The position numbers were made by a program, and so were the translations under genes. A stretch of DNA of 64,000 bases from Alphaproteobacteria bacterium (GTDB lineage Bacteria; Pseudomonadota; Alphaproteobacteria; Ferrovibrionales; Ferrovibrionaceae), in assembly GCA_017307375.1 (NCBI GenBank), contig JAFKFH010000004.1, positions 124,001 through 188,000 on the forward strand, given 5' to 3'. A model generated the notes under the pieces. That model saw only the letters and a list, made by a program, of their open reading frames with translations. It made no database searches and was not told the origin of the DNA. This document shows positions 29,581-39,317 of this stretch, piece by piece. The first letter of the stretch is position 1. The number at the start of each line of letters is the position of its first letter.

Positions 29581-29876
29581 CGATCGATCCGCTGGCCCTG
29601 GCGGCGATCCTGGCGATGGCCGCGGTCACCTACCTGACCCGGATCGCCGGCTTCTTCGCCGCCGGCCGCATCCGCCTGTCGGGCAGGGCCAAGGCTGCGT
29701 TCGACGCGATTCCGCCGGCGGTGCTGGTCGCGGTGATCGCCCCGACGGTCCTGGCCACCGGCTGGCAGGAAACCGTCGCGGCCGTGGTCACCGCGGCGGC
29801 GGCGACCCGGCTGCCGTTGCTGGCCACGGTCGGCGTGGGCGTTGCGGCCGTGGTGGCGCTGCGCCAGTTTTCCTGA
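29577..29876 (+). CDS. azlD: AzlD family transporter, small subunit
   Basis: A 99-aa membrane protein with about three to four helices. Seen: AVTYLTRIAGFFAAGRIRLS near residue 16 and DAIPPAVLVAVIAPTVL near residue 43, characteristic of AzlD. It is translationally coupled to azlC through an ATGA overlap. Confidence 0.9.
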   Translation: MTIDPLALAAILAMAAVTYLTRIAGFFAAGRIRLSGRAKAAFDAIPPAVLVAVIAPTVLATGWQETVAAVVTAAAATRLPLLATVGVGVAAVVALRQFS

Positions 29877-30011
29877 CGCCGCCGGCCTCGCGACTTGACT
29901 CCAATTTAGCCAAAATTCACCATGTCTGCCGGGGAGCGCGAAGTGGCCGGCGCGGTGGGGCGCAGGGCTGCACTCTTTTTGCGTTTTGGCAGGTTTCCAG
30001 AAAGTCGGCCG

Positions 30012-31247
30012 ATGTATCGCCAAGTACCGTCCGTCCTGGCGCGGGAAATGATGGAGCACGTGAAATACGTGCGGGCCCGGACCGGACGCCGGTTCATGGG
30101 CCGCGACGGCGACTTCACCAATCTGATGCTCAACAACGTCGTGCTCGACGACGCCGTGCTGACCCTGGCGCGTTTCTGCGCCTCGTCGATGACCGCCTCG
30201 TCGTTCCAGGGCTCGGACCTGTTCGGCGCCGACTTCACCAAGGCCTTGCTGGACCGCGCCAATTTCGACCGTTGCGACCTGCGCGGCGCGATCTTCCAGT
30301 ACGCGCGGCTGTCCGGGTCGCGCTTCGTCGACGCCGACCTGCGGCCGGGCCGCATCGCCCTGCCGGACGAAACGCCGGCCTTCGACCGCGTCGCCAATTT
30401 CGACGACGCCACGTTGATCGAGGCCGACCTGACGCGCACCCGGCTCGACGGGGCGTCGATGGTGCGGGCCAAGATGAACGAGGCGACGCTGATCCAGGCC
30501 TCGCTGGGTGCCGCCAATCTGAAGGGCGCCGTCCTGACCGGCGCCAATCTGACGGGCGCCAAGTTGCAGAAGGCGGTACTGGACGGCGCCGACCTGACCG
30601 GCGCCCGTTTGCGGGGCGCCGTGCTGACCGAAGCCTCGTTGCGCAATGTCGACCTGACGCGCTGCGACCTGACCGGGACCGACCTGACCGGCGCGGTCTG
30701 CATGAAGGGCGAGCGGGCCTTGCCCGAGGCGATCGACGCCTGCATCCGGCAGCACGCCGAATGGATCACCTCGGACGGCCGCACCGGCACGCGGGCGGTG
30801 TTCGACGGGGTCGATCTCTCCGGCCTCGACCTCTCCTGCCTCGATCTCTCGGGCGCGTCGTTCCGGGCGGCGAAGCTCGACGGCACGAACCTGCGTGAAA
30901 GCCGGGTGATGCTGGCCGACTTCACCGGCGCCATCCTCAACAACGCCCGGCTCGCCTTCGCCGACATTTCGGGATCGAACTTCGCGAAGGCGAGTTTCGT
31001 GCGCGCGGTGCTCGACCGCGCCCAGTTCGGTTCGGTCGCCATCCGCACGCCCGACGGCGATGCCACCGGGCGGCGCTGGCCGACGATGCTGTCGGACGCC
31101 GACTTCACCGAGGCGAGCCTGGCCGGCTCGTTCCTGCGCGACGCCAATTGCGCCGGCGCGCGTTTCCTGCGGGCGAACCTGACCGGTGCCGACATGATCG
31201 GCTGCATCCTCGACGGCGCCCAGTTCGACCAGGGCGTCCGGCGCTAG
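30012..31247 (+). CDS. Pentapeptide repeat protein
   Basis: A 411-aa protein made mostly of A(D/N)LxX repeats in two blocks, about residues 45-235 and 265-410. These should fold as right-handed quadrilateral beta-helices, with a non-repeat segment near residue 240. An N-terminal segment, LAREMMEHVKYVRARTGRRF, precedes the repeats. Function is unknown. The start is uncertain: ATG at 30012 gives a protein-like N-terminus, while ATG at 29922 would add 30 unusual residues. It is convergent with the MFS gene, overlapping by 4 bp. Confidence 0.85.
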   Translation: MYRQVPSVLAREMMEHVKYVRARTGRRFMGRDGDFTNLMLNNVVLDDAVLTLARFCASSMTASSFQGSDLFGADFTKALLDRANFDRCDLRGAIFQYARLSGSRFVDADLRPGRIALPDETPAFDRVANFDDATLIEADLTRTRLDGASMVRAKMNEATLIQASLGAANLKGAVLTGANLTGAKLQKAVLDGADLTGARLRGAVLTEASLRNVDLTRCDLTGTDLTGAVCMKGERALPEAIDACIRQHAEWITSDGRTGTRAVFDGVDLSGLDLSCLDLSGASFRAAKLDGTNLRESRVMLADFTGAILNNARLAFADISGSNFAKASFVRAVLDRAQFGSVAIRTPDGDATGRRWPTMLSDADFTEASLAGSFLRDANCAGARFLRANLTGADMIGCILDGAQFDQGVRR

Positions 31248-32422
31248 CCGGCGCGTCGTTCGGTAAACCACAGCGCGGTGCGGGCGCACAGGCCGCAGAC
31301 CGCGACGACCACCGCCATCGCCACCACCCCGCCGCCATTGCCGGCGCCGACCAGGCCGCCGGCCACCGCCCCCAGGCTGAACTGGATGGTGCCGAGCAGC
31401 GCCGATGCGCTGCCCGCCTGGCGGCCGGCTGCCGCCATCGCCGCGGCCCCGGCATTCGGCATGATGAAGCCGAGCAGGGCGAGGCAGACGAACAGCGGCA
31501 CGCCGACGGTCACGAGGCCGGGGGCGAGGATCGCCGCGGCCAGCAACGCCAGTACGGCGACGACCTCGGCGGTGACCGCCCAGCGCAACACCTGGCGCAG
31601 CGACCGGCGGCCGAGCAGCCGGTGGTTGAGCTGCGACGCGCCGATCAGCCCGACGGCATTGGCCCCGAACAGCCAGCCGAAGTGATCCGGGGTCAGCCCC
31701 AGCCGGCTGATGAACACGAAGGGCGACCCGGCGATGTAGGCGAACAGCAGCGCCGAGGCGAAGCCGCCGACCAGGGCAAGCCCGAGGAACTGGCGGTCCC
31801 GGAACAACGCGGCGAAACCTTTCAGCGTGTGGCCGATGCCGCCGCCATGGCGGTCGGCGGGCTTCAGCGTCTCCGGCAGGGTGGCGACCGCCGCCACCGC
31901 GCAGATTGCCCCGAACAGGGCCAGCGACCAGAACAGCGACGACCAGCCCAGCCAGGCCATCACCTGGGCGCCCAGCGCCGGGGCGACGATCGGTGCCACG
32001 CCCATCACCAGCATCAGTTGCGAATAGACCTTGGCCGACCCCTGGGCATCGTAGCAGTCGCGGACCACCGCGCGCGAGATCACCATGCCGGCGCAGCCGC
32101 CGATCGCCTGCAGGAACCGCCAGACGATCAGCGCGTCGAGCGAGGTGGCCAGCGCGCAGCCGATCGAGGCGACGATGAACAGGGCCAGGCCGAAATAGAG
32201 CGGCCGCTTGCGCCCGAAGCGGTCGGAGGCCGGGCCGTAGAGCACCTGGCCGGCGGCGAGGCCGATGAAGAAGGCGGAGAGGGTGAGCTGGATGCCCGTC
32301 GCATCGGCCCGGAAATAGGTGGCCAGCGCGGGAAAGGCCGGCAGGTACATGTCGATCGAAAGCGGCGCGAACGCGGTCAGCGCGCCGAGCAGCAGGGTCA
32401 GCCGGACTTGGGAGGACTGCAT
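31244..32422 (-). CDS. Bcr/CflA-type MFS multidrug efflux transporter
   Basis: Twelve-helix drug:proton antiporter (392 aa). Seen: DMYLPAFPALATYF at residue 24, motif A variant YGPASDRFGRKRPLYFGL near residue 57, and the motif C-like GVAPIVAPALGAQVM near residue 140. These define the Bcr/CflA branch of the DHA1 family. The actual drug range cannot be read from sequence. Transcribed convergently to the pentapeptide gene and in the same direction as the upstream oxidoreductase gene, 68 bp away. Confidence 0.88.
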   Translation of the reverse strand: MQSSQVRLTLLLGALTAFAPLSIDMYLPAFPALATYFRADATGIQLTLSAFFIGLAAGQVLYGPASDRFGRKRPLYFGLALFIVASIGCALATSLDALIVWRFLQAIGGCAGMVISRAVVRDCYDAQGSAKVYSQLMLVMGVAPIVAPALGAQVMAWLGWSSLFWSLALFGAICAVAAVATLPETLKPADRHGGGIGHTLKGFAALFRDRQFLGLALVGGFASALLFAYIAGSPFVFISRLGLTPDHFGWLFGANAVGLIGASQLNHRLLGRRSLRQVLRWAVTAEVVAVLALLAAAILAPGLVTVGVPLFVCLALLGFIMPNAGAAAMAAAGRQAGSASALLGTIQFSLGAVAGGLVGAGNGGGVVAMAVVVAVCGLCARTALWFTERRAG

Positions 32423-32490
32423 GAACTCTACCTGGGGTACTGGAAGCCCGGGACAGTAGCGGCGGAGCCCGCCGCTGTCACGGGTGGCGG

Positions 32491-33591
32491 TCAGAGGCTT
32501 GCGACCATCTCCGCGATCGCCAGCGACGCGGTCAGGCCCGGGCTTTCGATACCGAAGAGGTTGACGAGGCCCGGCACGCCATGGGTTTCCGGCCCGGCGA
32601 TGACGAAGTCTCTGACCGGGTCGGCCGGACCCTGCAGCTTGGGGCGGATGCCGGCATAGCCCGGGGCCAGCGCGCCATCCGGCAGGTCGGGCCAGTAGCG
32701 GCGGATCTCGGCGTAGAAGCCGTCGGCGCGGGCGGGATCGACGGTGTAGTCGATCGCCTCGATATACTCGGTATCGGGCCCGAACTTGGCCTGGCCCCCG
32801 AGATCGACGGTGATGTGCACGCCGAGGCCGGCATGCGACGGCATCGGATAGATCAGCCGGCCGAACGGGCTGCGCCCGGCCAGGGTGAAATAGCAGCCGC
32901 GGACGTAATATTGCCGCGGCACCTCGACGCCGCCGATCAGCCGGGCGAGGGCGGGGGCGCCGAGCCCCGCGGCATTGATCAGCCGGCGGCAGGAGATCTC
33001 GGTTGCGGCCTCGCCGCCGACGGTCAGGCGGAAACCCGCGCCGTCGCGGGCCACGGCATCGACCGGCGCGCGATAGGCGATCATCGCCCCGGCGCCCTCG
33101 GCCTCGCCGAGATAGCTCAGCATCAGCCCGTGGCTGTCGATGATGCCGGTCGAAGGCGACAGCATCGCCGCCTCGCAGGCCAAGGCGGGCTCGAGCGCCC
33201 GGGCTTCAGCCCCGGTCAGCGGCCGCAGCGCTTCGTCCGGTCCGGTCAGGCCGTTGCGGGCGGCGGTTTCGGCATAGGCGGCGAGCTTGGGCAGTTCGTC
33301 GCCCGAGCAGGCGACCAGCAGCTTGGTGATCCGCTTGTGCGCGATGCCTCTCGATTCGCAATAGGTATAGAGCAGGCGCCGGCCGGCGACGCAGAGGCGC
33401 GCCTTCAGGCTGCCCGGCGGGTAGTAGATGCCGGCGTGGATCACTTCGGAATTGCGCGCCGAGGTGGCGGTGCCGAACTGGCCCTCCGCCTCCAGGATCA
33501 CCACCTCGCGGCCGGCCAGCGCCTCGGCCCGGGCGATGGCCAGCCCGACCACGCCCGCCCCCACGACCACGCATTCGACTTCATCGACCAT
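32491..33591 (-). CDS. FAD-dependent oxidoreductase, L-2-hydroxyglutarate dehydrogenase-like
   Basis: DAO-fold flavoprotein of 366 aa. Seen: the dinucleotide-binding motif [14 protein letters not shown] at residue 8, [18 protein letters not shown] near residue 44, and the C-terminal [20 protein letters not shown]. The [12 protein letters not shown] signature matches the LhgO/L2HGDH family, which oxidises L-2-hydroxyglutarate to 2-oxoglutarate with quinone as acceptor. Specificity is inferred from family resemblance. Confidence 0.85.
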   Translation of the reverse strand: MVDEVECVVVGAGVVGLAIARAEALAGREVVILEAEGQFGTATSARNSEVIHAGIYYPPGSLKARLCVAGRRLLYTYCESRGIAHKRITKLLVACSGDELPKLAAYAETAARNGLTGPDEALRPLTGAEARALEPALACEAAMLSPSTGIIDSHGLMLSYLGEAEGAGAMIAYRAPVDAVARDGAGFRLTVGGEAATEISCRRLINAAGLGAPALARLIGGVEVPRQYYVRGCYFTLAGRSPFGRLIYPMPSHAGLGVHITVDLGGQAKFGPDTEYIEAIDYTVDPARADGFYAEIRRYWPDLPDGALAPGYAGIRPKLQGPADPVRDFVIAGPETHGVPGLVNLFGIESPGLTASLAIAEMVASL

Positions 33592-33696
33592 GGCGCGGAC
33601 CCTGGCCGGCCCCGGCCCGGTCCGTCAAGGTTTTGTTGACCATAAATCGCCGCCTGCCTATCCATGGTGGCGAAGGCGGAGGGGAGACACGAGTCC

Positions 33697-34542
33697 ATGA
33701 CCAACGAGTCGCGGACGCCGGGGCCGGCCGGGTGCCATGCCATCGTCGTCGGCAATGAAAAGGGCGGGTCGGGAAAGTCGACGACGGCGATGCATGTCGC
33801 GGTCGCCCTGCTGCGTGCGGGCTTCCGGGTCGGCGTGCTCGACCTCGACAGCCGCCAGCGCACGCTGTGGCGCTATTTCCAGAATCGCAAGGCGTTCTGC
33901 GAGCGCAACGGCGTCACCCTGCCGATGCCGGAGTTCGATTTCGTCGCCGCCTCCAAGGAGGCCGTGGTCGCCGACGTGATCGCCGACGAGGCCAACCGGT
34001 TCCGCGAGGCGCTCGGGCGGATGGCCGAGACCGCCGATTTCATGATCCTGGACTGTCCGGGGTCGGACAACCCGCTGTCGCGGCTGGGCCATTCGTTCGC
34101 CGACACGCTGATCACCCCGATGAACGACAGCTTCATCGACCTCGACCTGCTGGCCGAACTCAATCCCGAGACGCTGAACGTGATCCGGCCGTCGCAATAC
34201 GCCGCGATGGTGTGGGAACAGCGCAAGCAGCGTTACGCCCGCGATCGCCACCAGGTCGACTGGCTGGTGATGCGCAACCGCCTCAGCCATGTCGACGCCA
34301 AGAACAAGCGCCGCATCGCCGGGGTGCTGGAAAAGCTGGCCCCCCGCGTCGGCTTCCGGGTCGCGCCGGGGCTGGCCGAGCGGGTGATCTACCGCGAACT
34401 GTTCCTGAACGGCCTGACCCTGCTCGACCTCGACGATCCCAATGCCGGGGTCGACATGTCGCTCAGCCATGTCGCGGCCCGCCAGGAGGTGCGCGGGCTG
34501 ATCAACGCCCTGCGCCTGCCCGGGGTCCAGAACGCCGCCTGA
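33697..34542 (+). CDS. mipZ: MipZ-like ParA-family ATPase, division plane positioning
   Basis: A 281-aa deviant-Walker ATPase. Seen: VVGNEKGGSGKSTTAMHVAV (P-loop with the signature Lys) near residue 20, VGVLDLDSRQRTLWRYFQNR near residue 47, and LDCPGSDNPLSRLGH near residue 120. The DLDSRQ and LDCPG segments are those of MipZ, which forms a gradient from the chromosome origin and inhibits FtsZ in alphaproteobacteria. The ATG at 33697 is preferred over 33664 because GGAGGGGAG stands about 10 bases upstream. Confidence 0.9.
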   Translation: MTNESRTPGPAGCHAIVVGNEKGGSGKSTTAMHVAVALLRAGFRVGVLDLDSRQRTLWRYFQNRKAFCERNGVTLPMPEFDFVAASKEAVVADVIADEANRFREALGRMAETADFMILDCPGSDNPLSRLGHSFADTLITPMNDSFIDLDLLAELNPETLNVIRPSQYAAMVWEQRKQRYARDRHQVDWLVMRNRLSHVDAKNKRRIAGVLEKLAPRVGFRVAPGLAERVIYRELFLNGLTLLDLDDPNAGVDMSLSHVAARQEVRGLINALRLPGVQNAA

Positions 34543-34583
34543 AAGGCTTTACACGCCGTGCCGCAACGCCCATCTATGACGGC

Positions 34584-35285
34584 ATGAGCGGTGACCTCGA
34601 CAAGCGGCCGCAGGCGACCGGCGACGTTGCCGACTTCCTGGCCAGGGTGGCGGCGGCCCCGCGCCCGCAGGCAAGCGGCGCGCGCGGCCGGCTGATCTTC
34701 GCGCTCGACGCCACGGCAAGCCGCCAGCCCAGCTGGGACCGGGCCAGCGCCCTGCAGAACCAGATGTTTGCCGCCGCCGCCGCGATCGGCGGGCTGGAAG
34801 CGCAGCTGGTCTATTTCCGCGGCTTCGACGAATGCCGCGCCGCGCCCTTCACCGCCGATGCCGCCAGGATGATCGGCTATATGGGCCGGATCCATTGCGA
34901 GGGCGGGCAGACCCAGATCGGGCGGGTGCTGTCGCACGCGCTGGCGACCACCCGCGACCGGCGGGTCAACGCGCTGGTCTATGTCGGCGACGCCTGCGAG
35001 GAGGCGGCCGCCGGCCTGGTTGCCCAGGCCGGCGAACTCGGCCTGCTCGGCCTGCCGGCGTTCATGTTCCACGAGGGGGGTGAACCCGCCGCCGCCGCGA
35101 CCTTCCGCCAGATCGCGCGGCTGTCGGGCGGAGCCTATTTCCCGTTCGGTGCCGGCTCGGCCTCGGTGCTGCGCGACCTGCTCGCCGCCGTCGCGGTCTT
35201 CGCCGCCGGCGGCCGCCCGGCCCTGGCGGACATGGCGAAGAAGCAGGGCGGGGCGGCGCCGCTGCTGCTCGCCCAGATGAAATAA
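34584..35285 (+). CDS. VWA-like hypothetical protein
   Basis: A 233-aa cytoplasmic protein with a von Willebrand A-like core. [18 protein letters not shown] near residue 37 resembles a MIDAS DxTxS, followed by alternating beta and alpha segments ([13 protein letters not shown] near residue 128). Function unknown. It lies 41 bp after mipZ, and its stop shares a base with the start of the J-domain gene. The trio recurs in alphaproteobacteria as far as I recall, suggesting a shared role, possibly in chaperoning or the cell envelope. Confidence 0.75.
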   Translation: MSGDLDKRPQATGDVADFLARVAAAPRPQASGARGRLIFALDATASRQPSWDRASALQNQMFAAAAAIGGLEAQLVYFRGFDECRAAPFTADAARMIGYMGRIHCEGGQTQIGRVLSHALATTRDRRVNALVYVGDACEEAAAGLVAQAGELGLLGLPAFMFHEGGEPAAAATFRQIARLSGGAYFPFGAGSASVLRDLLAAVAVFAAGGRPALADMAKKQGGAAPLLLAQMK

Positions 35286-36022
35286 TGCTCTATATCGGCA
35301 TCGGCCTCGTCCTCCTCGCCCTGTTCTACATGGGCTCGAAGGCGTTCGTTTCGGCCAACCCCGCCGCGCTGGTCGCCGCGGCGCGCAAGATCGGGGCCTT
35401 CGTGCTGGGCATCGGCGGGCTCTACATGATGATCACCGGCCGCGAACTGCCGGCGATGCTGATCCTCTCGGCCGCCGCGGCGGTCGGCGGCCGCAACATC
35501 CTGCCCGGGCCGCTCGGCCGGATCTTCGGCGGCCTGTTCGGCGGCAGCAGCGCGCCGCCCGATTTCTCGACCGTCGGCAGCGGGGCCGACGGCGGCAAAC
35601 AGTCGGTCATCGAGACGCCGTGGCTGGTCATGACCCTCGATCACGACAGCGGCAATCTCGACGGCACGGTGCGGCAGGGCCGGTTCCAGGGGCGGCGGCT
35701 GGCCGATCTCGGCCAGACCGAGCTGATGGCGCTGGCGGCCGACCTGGCCGGCGATGCCCAGTCGGCCGCGCTGCTCGAATCCTATCTCGATCGCGTGCAT
35801 CCGGCCTGGCGCCAGGCCACGTCCGGGCCGGCGACGCCACCCGGCGGCCAGATGACGCCGGACGAGGCCCGCGCGGTGCTCGGCGTCGGGCCGCAGGCGA
35901 CGGCCGACGAGATCCGCGAGGCGCATCGGCGCCTGCTGAAGAAGATGCATCCCGATGTCGGCGGCTCGGATTACCTCGCCGCCAAGATCAATCAGGCGAA
36001 GGACCTGCTGCTGCGGCATTGA
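35285..36022 (+). CDS. Membrane-anchored DnaJ-domain protein
   Basis: A 245-aa protein with N-terminal transmembrane helices (residues 2-17 and about 38-68) and a C-terminal J domain in the last 55 residues. The HPD tripeptide needed to stimulate Hsp70 ATPase is intact in [20 protein letters not shown]. The layout resembles TIM14/Pam18-like or DjlA-like co-chaperones that recruit DnaK to the membrane. The last base of the VWA-like gene overlaps its start. Confidence 0.85.
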   Translation: MLYIGIGLVLLALFYMGSKAFVSANPAALVAAARKIGAFVLGIGGLYMMITGRELPAMLILSAAAAVGGRNILPGPLGRIFGGLFGGSSAPPDFSTVGSGADGGKQSVIETPWLVMTLDHDSGNLDGTVRQGRFQGRRLADLGQTELMALAADLAGDAQSAALLESYLDRVHPAWRQATSGPATPPGGQMTPDEARAVLGVGPQATADEIREAHRRLLKKMHPDVGGSDYLAAKINQAKDLLLRH

Positions 36023-36118
36023 TCGGCTGGGCTGCTTAATTAATCGCAATATAGCTGATTGTCATATGAAAGCCCGCGGGGCGATAGTGGCGCCTCGTCG
36101 CATCCGAGGGTTACGTCC

Positions 36119-37555
36119 ATGGCCTCCTATCCCGAGCTCAAATGCTACATCGCCGGCGAATGGCGCGGCGCCACCGATGGCCTGAAGGTGGTCAACCCGG
36201 CCAGCGAGCGCGAGATCGGCGTCCTGCCGGTAGCCGGCCGCCGCGATCTCGACGATGCGCTGTCGGCCGCGGCCGAAGGCTTCAAGGTCTGGCGCCGCAC
36301 CGCGCCGCGCGCCCGGGCCGAGATCATGCTGAAGGCCGCCGCGCTGATGCGGGCGCGCGCCGACGAGATCGCCCATTCGATCACGCTGGAACACGGCAAG
36401 CCGCTGGCCCAGGCGCGGCTCGAGGTGATCCGCGGCTGCGAATTCTTCGAATGGGATGCGGGCGAGGCCCAGCGCACCTACGGCCGGGTGATCCCGAGCG
36501 AGCCGGGCATCCGCTATGTGGTGCTGCACCAGCCGATCGGCATGGTGGCGGCGTTCTCGCCGTGGAACTTCCCGATGAGCCAGCCGTCGCGCAAGATCGC
36601 CGGGGCGCTGGCGGCCGGCTGCTCGATCATCCTGAAGGCGGCCGAGGAAACCCCGGCCGGGGCGATGCATATCGCCCGCGCCTTCCACGATGCCGGCCTG
36701 CCGCGCGGGGTGCTGAACCTGGTGTTCGGCGTGCCGTCGGAGATTTCGTCCTATCTGATTCCGCAGGAACAGACGCGGCTGGTCGCCTTCACCGGCTCGA
36801 CCGCCGTCGGCAAGCACCTGACCGAGCTGGCCGCCCGACACATGACCCCGGTGCTGATGGAACTGGGCGGGCACGCGCCGGTCATCGTCTGCGAGGATGC
36901 CGATCCGGTCGAGGCCGGCATCCTGTCGGCGATCCGCAAGGTGCGCAATGCCGGCCAGGTCTGCACCTCGCCGACCCGCTTCTACGTGCATCAGTCGATC
37001 TACGAGCGTTTTGCCCAGGCCTTTGCCGAGCGGGCGGCGGCGACCGTGGTCGGCGACGGCATGGAGGCGGGGACCGAGATGGGGCCGCTGGCCAACCATC
37101 GCCGGATCGACGCGCTGGAAGGCATGGTGGCCGACGCGGTGGCCAAGGGCGCCCGGGTCCTGACCGGCGGCCGGCGCCTCGACCGCCCTGGGTATTTTTT
37201 CCAGCCGACCGTGCTGGCCGACGTGCCCGACGATGCCCGGCCGATGCGCGAGGAGCCGTTCGGCCCGCTGGCGGTGATCAGCCCGGTCGCCACGCTCGAC
37301 GAGGCGATCGCCAAGGCCAATGCGCTGCCGTTCGGCCTGGCCTCCTACGCCTTCACCAATTCGGCGGCGACCGCCGATCGCCTGGCCGACGAGGTCGAGG
37401 CGGGCAACCTCTCGATCAACACGCTGGAAGCCTCGGTCGCCGAGACGCCGTTCGGCGGCGTCAAGGATTCAGGCCATGGCCGCGAGGGCGGGGCGGAGGG
37501 CCTGTCGCACTACACCGTGGTCAAGACGGTGTCGCACCGGATGGTGCCGGGCTGA
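36119..37555 (+). CDS. NAD(P)-dependent aldehyde dehydrogenase, succinate-semialdehyde dehydrogenase-like
   Basis: A 478-aa ALDH superfamily enzyme. Seen: SPWNFPMSQPSRKIAGALAA near residue 150, FTGSTAVGKHL near residue 225, the general-base Glu in MELGGHAPVIV near residue 250, and the catalytic Cys in GQVCTSPTRFYV near residue 284. The sequence is nearest in style to GabD-like semialdehyde dehydrogenases. The ATG at 36119 is chosen (GAGGG upstream); an earlier start at 36059 would add 20 atypical residues. It is preceded by an AT-rich stretch (36035-36068) that may hold the promoter. Confidence 0.88.
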   Translation: MASYPELKCYIAGEWRGATDGLKVVNPASEREIGVLPVAGRRDLDDALSAAAEGFKVWRRTAPRARAEIMLKAAALMRARADEIAHSITLEHGKPLAQARLEVIRGCEFFEWDAGEAQRTYGRVIPSEPGIRYVVLHQPIGMVAAFSPWNFPMSQPSRKIAGALAAGCSIILKAAEETPAGAMHIARAFHDAGLPRGVLNLVFGVPSEISSYLIPQEQTRLVAFTGSTAVGKHLTELAARHMTPVLMELGGHAPVIVCEDADPVEAGILSAIRKVRNAGQVCTSPTRFYVHQSIYERFAQAFAERAAATVVGDGMEAGTEMGPLANHRRIDALEGMVADAVAKGARVLTGGRRLDRPGYFFQPTVLADVPDDARPMREEPFGPLAVISPVATLDEAIAKANALPFGLASYAFTNSAATADRLADEVEAGNLSINTLEASVAETPFGGVKDSGHGREGGAEGLSHYTVVKTVSHRMVPG

Positions 37556-37559
37556 GCCG

Positions 37560-37928
37560 TCACCCGCGGCTCGCCACCCAATGGGCGGCGAGCGCCAGCG
37601 CGGCGGGCACGGCCTGCACGAACAGGATACGCGGGCTGACCGTGATCGCGCCCCAGACGCCGGCGACGATGACGCAGATCAGGCCGAAGCGCGTGAACGC
37701 GGTGGCCAGGGCGGGATCGGACAGGAACAGCCCGAGCGCCAGCGCGGCGACGAGGAAACCGTTGTAGAGCCCCTGGTTCGACATCGCCGGGGCCATCAAC
37801 TCGACGTTCTGCGGCGCGATGCCGAACACCTTGGCGCCGCGGCTGCGGAACAGCGCCATTTCCAGCACGACGATATAGACGTGGATCAGCGCGACCACGC
37901 CGGTAAGCACCTTGGCAACGATGAGCAT
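37560..37928 (-). CDS. DUF1304 family membrane protein
   Basis: A 122-aa, four-helix membrane protein beginning MLIVAKVLTGVVALIHVYIV, with EMALFRSRGAKVFG and NQGLYNGFLVAALALGL motifs typical of DUF1304. Function unknown. The ATG at 37928 follows GAGAGGGGA. It is divergent from a TetR regulator, with an operator-like palindrome between, so it is probably the regulator's target. Confidence 0.87.
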   Translation of the reverse strand: MLIVAKVLTGVVALIHVYIVVLEMALFRSRGAKVFGIAPQNVELMAPAMSNQGLYNGFLVAALALGLFLSDPALATAFTRFGLICVIVAGVWGAITVSPRILFVQAVPAALALAAHWVASRG

Positions 37929-37956
37929 GAAGGTCCCCTCTCTCTCTTTCGATAGA

Positions 37957-37977
37957 AAACATAATTCAATTATGTTT
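37957..37977. promoter_or_regulatory. Perfect 21-bp palindrome, likely TetR operator
   Basis: AAACATAATT and AATTATGTTT form an exact inverted repeat around a single central C. It lies in the 84-bp space between the divergent DUF1304 and TetR genes. On the minus strand a consensus TTGACA (37982-37977) directly adjoins it, so the palindrome occupies the -35 to -10 spacer of the DUF1304 promoter. Bound regulator would block that promoter. Confidence 0.7.
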
Positions 37978-38012
37978 GTCAAACGTGACTGGCTGATGTC
38001 TGCTGGCGGGCG

Positions 38013-38633
38013 ATGAGCGCAAAGGAGAAGGCCGGCGATCGCCGGCGCGACAATGCGGCGGCGACGCGGGCGGCCCTGCTGGCTGCCGGACGGCGACAGT
38101 TCGGGGCGGTGGGCTACGAGGCCGCGTCGCTAGCCGAGCTATGCGCCGAGGCCCAGGTCACTACCGGCGCGCTCTACTATCACTTCGGCGACAAGAAAGG
38201 CCTGTTCGCCGCGGTGGCGGAGGAGTTGGACCGGGCCATGGTCGCGCTGACCGGCCGTGCCGCGCTCGACGCGATCGCCCGGGGGGCGGATCCGTGGGAG
38301 GGTTTTCTGGCTGCCTGCGCCGCCTTCGTCGCTGCCGGCCTCGATCGCGGCGGGCGGCGGATTGGCTTGATCGATGCCCCGGCGGTGCTGGGCGCGGAAT
38401 GGACGGCGATTCGCGAGCGCCACGGCTTCGGGGCGATGCGCGCCCATGTCGGGCGGCTGCAGGCCGCCGGGCTCATGGTCGAGGGCGATCCGGCGCGGCT
38501 GTCACGGATGATCCTGGGGCTGCTCTATGCCGCGGTCGAGGCCACGACCGAACGGGCCGAGGTGCCGGAAACCCTGGCCGTCCTGCACGCCATGCTCGGC
38601 GCCCTCAAGGCGCGAGACGGTAGATCGGCCTGA
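38013..38633 (+). CDS. TetR family transcriptional regulator
   Basis: A 206-aa repressor-type protein: N-terminal helix-turn-helix TRAALLAAGRRQFGAVGYEA followed by LCAEAQVTTGALYYHFGDKK (residues about 14-60) and a helical ligand-binding domain. It is divergent from DUF1304 with a perfect palindrome between, consistent with autoregulation and control of DUF1304. The 3' end overlaps the convergent acetyltransferase gene by 29 bp. Confidence 0.9.
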   Translation: MSAKEKAGDRRRDNAAATRAALLAAGRRQFGAVGYEAASLAELCAEAQVTTGALYYHFGDKKGLFAAVAEELDRAMVALTGRAALDAIARGADPWEGFLAACAAFVAAGLDRGGRRIGLIDAPAVLGAEWTAIRERHGFGAMRAHVGRLQAAGLMVEGDPARLSRMILGLLYAAVEATTERAEVPETLAVLHAMLGALKARDGRSA

Positions 38634-39174
38634 CCCCGGCCGGGTTGGGCACCTTGCGGAAGCCCGCGGCTTCGTAGAGGGCGGGGACCCCGGTATAGGC
38701 GAAGCCCGCGCCGAGCTTGCCGGTCTTGGGCGGCACCACCGGGTAGGCCTCGATGGCCGGGGCGCCGGCGGCGAAGGCCTGGGCCGTGGCGGCCGCGAGC
38801 AGCGCATGCGCAACCCCCTGGCGCCGGGCGGTGCGGTGGATGAAGAAGCAGACCACCGACCAGGTCTCGGGGTCGGCCGGCTGGCGCAGCGCACGCGAGC
38901 GGGCGAGCCGGACGAAATCCTGGCGCGGGCCGATGCGGCAGAACCCGACCGGGTCGTTGCCGCGGAACGCCAGCGTGGCGTGGACCGCGCCGCCGGCGAC
39001 CTTGGCGGCGAAGGCCTGCCGGGCGGCCTCGCCGCGGGTGGCCTGCCATTCCTTGCCCGTGGGCAGATGGAAAAACATGCACCAGCAGCCCGAGGCGGCG
39101 CCGTTCGGGCCGAACAGGCGTTCGACCACCGGGAAATCGTCCGGTGTCAGCGGGCGCAGGGTCAGCGGTGTCAC
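38605..39174 (-). CDS. GNAT family N-acetyltransferase
   Basis: A 189-aa acetyltransferase. Seen: LTLRPLTPDDFPVVERLFG at the N-terminus, GCWCMFFHLPTGKEW near residue 29, and the acetyl-CoA loop HRTARRQGVAHALLAAATA near residue 105. The GCWCMFF segment recalls a GNAT subgroup of unknown substrate. The GTG at 39174 is chosen because it begins directly before the conserved TLRPL strand; a frame to 39360 would invade the galU upstream region. Confidence 0.8.
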   Translation of the reverse strand: MTPLTLRPLTPDDFPVVERLFGPNGAASGCWCMFFHLPTGKEWQATRGEAARQAFAAKVAGGAVHATLAFRGNDPVGFCRIGPRQDFVRLARSRALRQPADPETWSVVCFFIHRTARRQGVAHALLAAATAQAFAAGAPAIEAYPVVPPKTGKLGAGFAYTGVPALYEAAGFRKVPNPAGVRPIYRLAP

Positions 39175-39317
39175 GACCGGAGTCTGGGCGGTCCGGGGCC
39201 GGCACGCAACCTTTGTCAATTTATCGCGTTGCCCGCCGGCGCCATCTGTGACATCGGCGGGGTGGGGCCGCTGGCTCCAACCTCCGGCGTTGCGTCGGCC
39301 GCGGCCAGGGGCTAGAA

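Noticed and set aside
31148-32659. 503-codon plus-strand frame over the MFS transporter gene
   Set aside because: The minus-strand MFS protein has clear family motifs and helices; the plus-strand frame is Gln/Arg-rich and lacks any domain.
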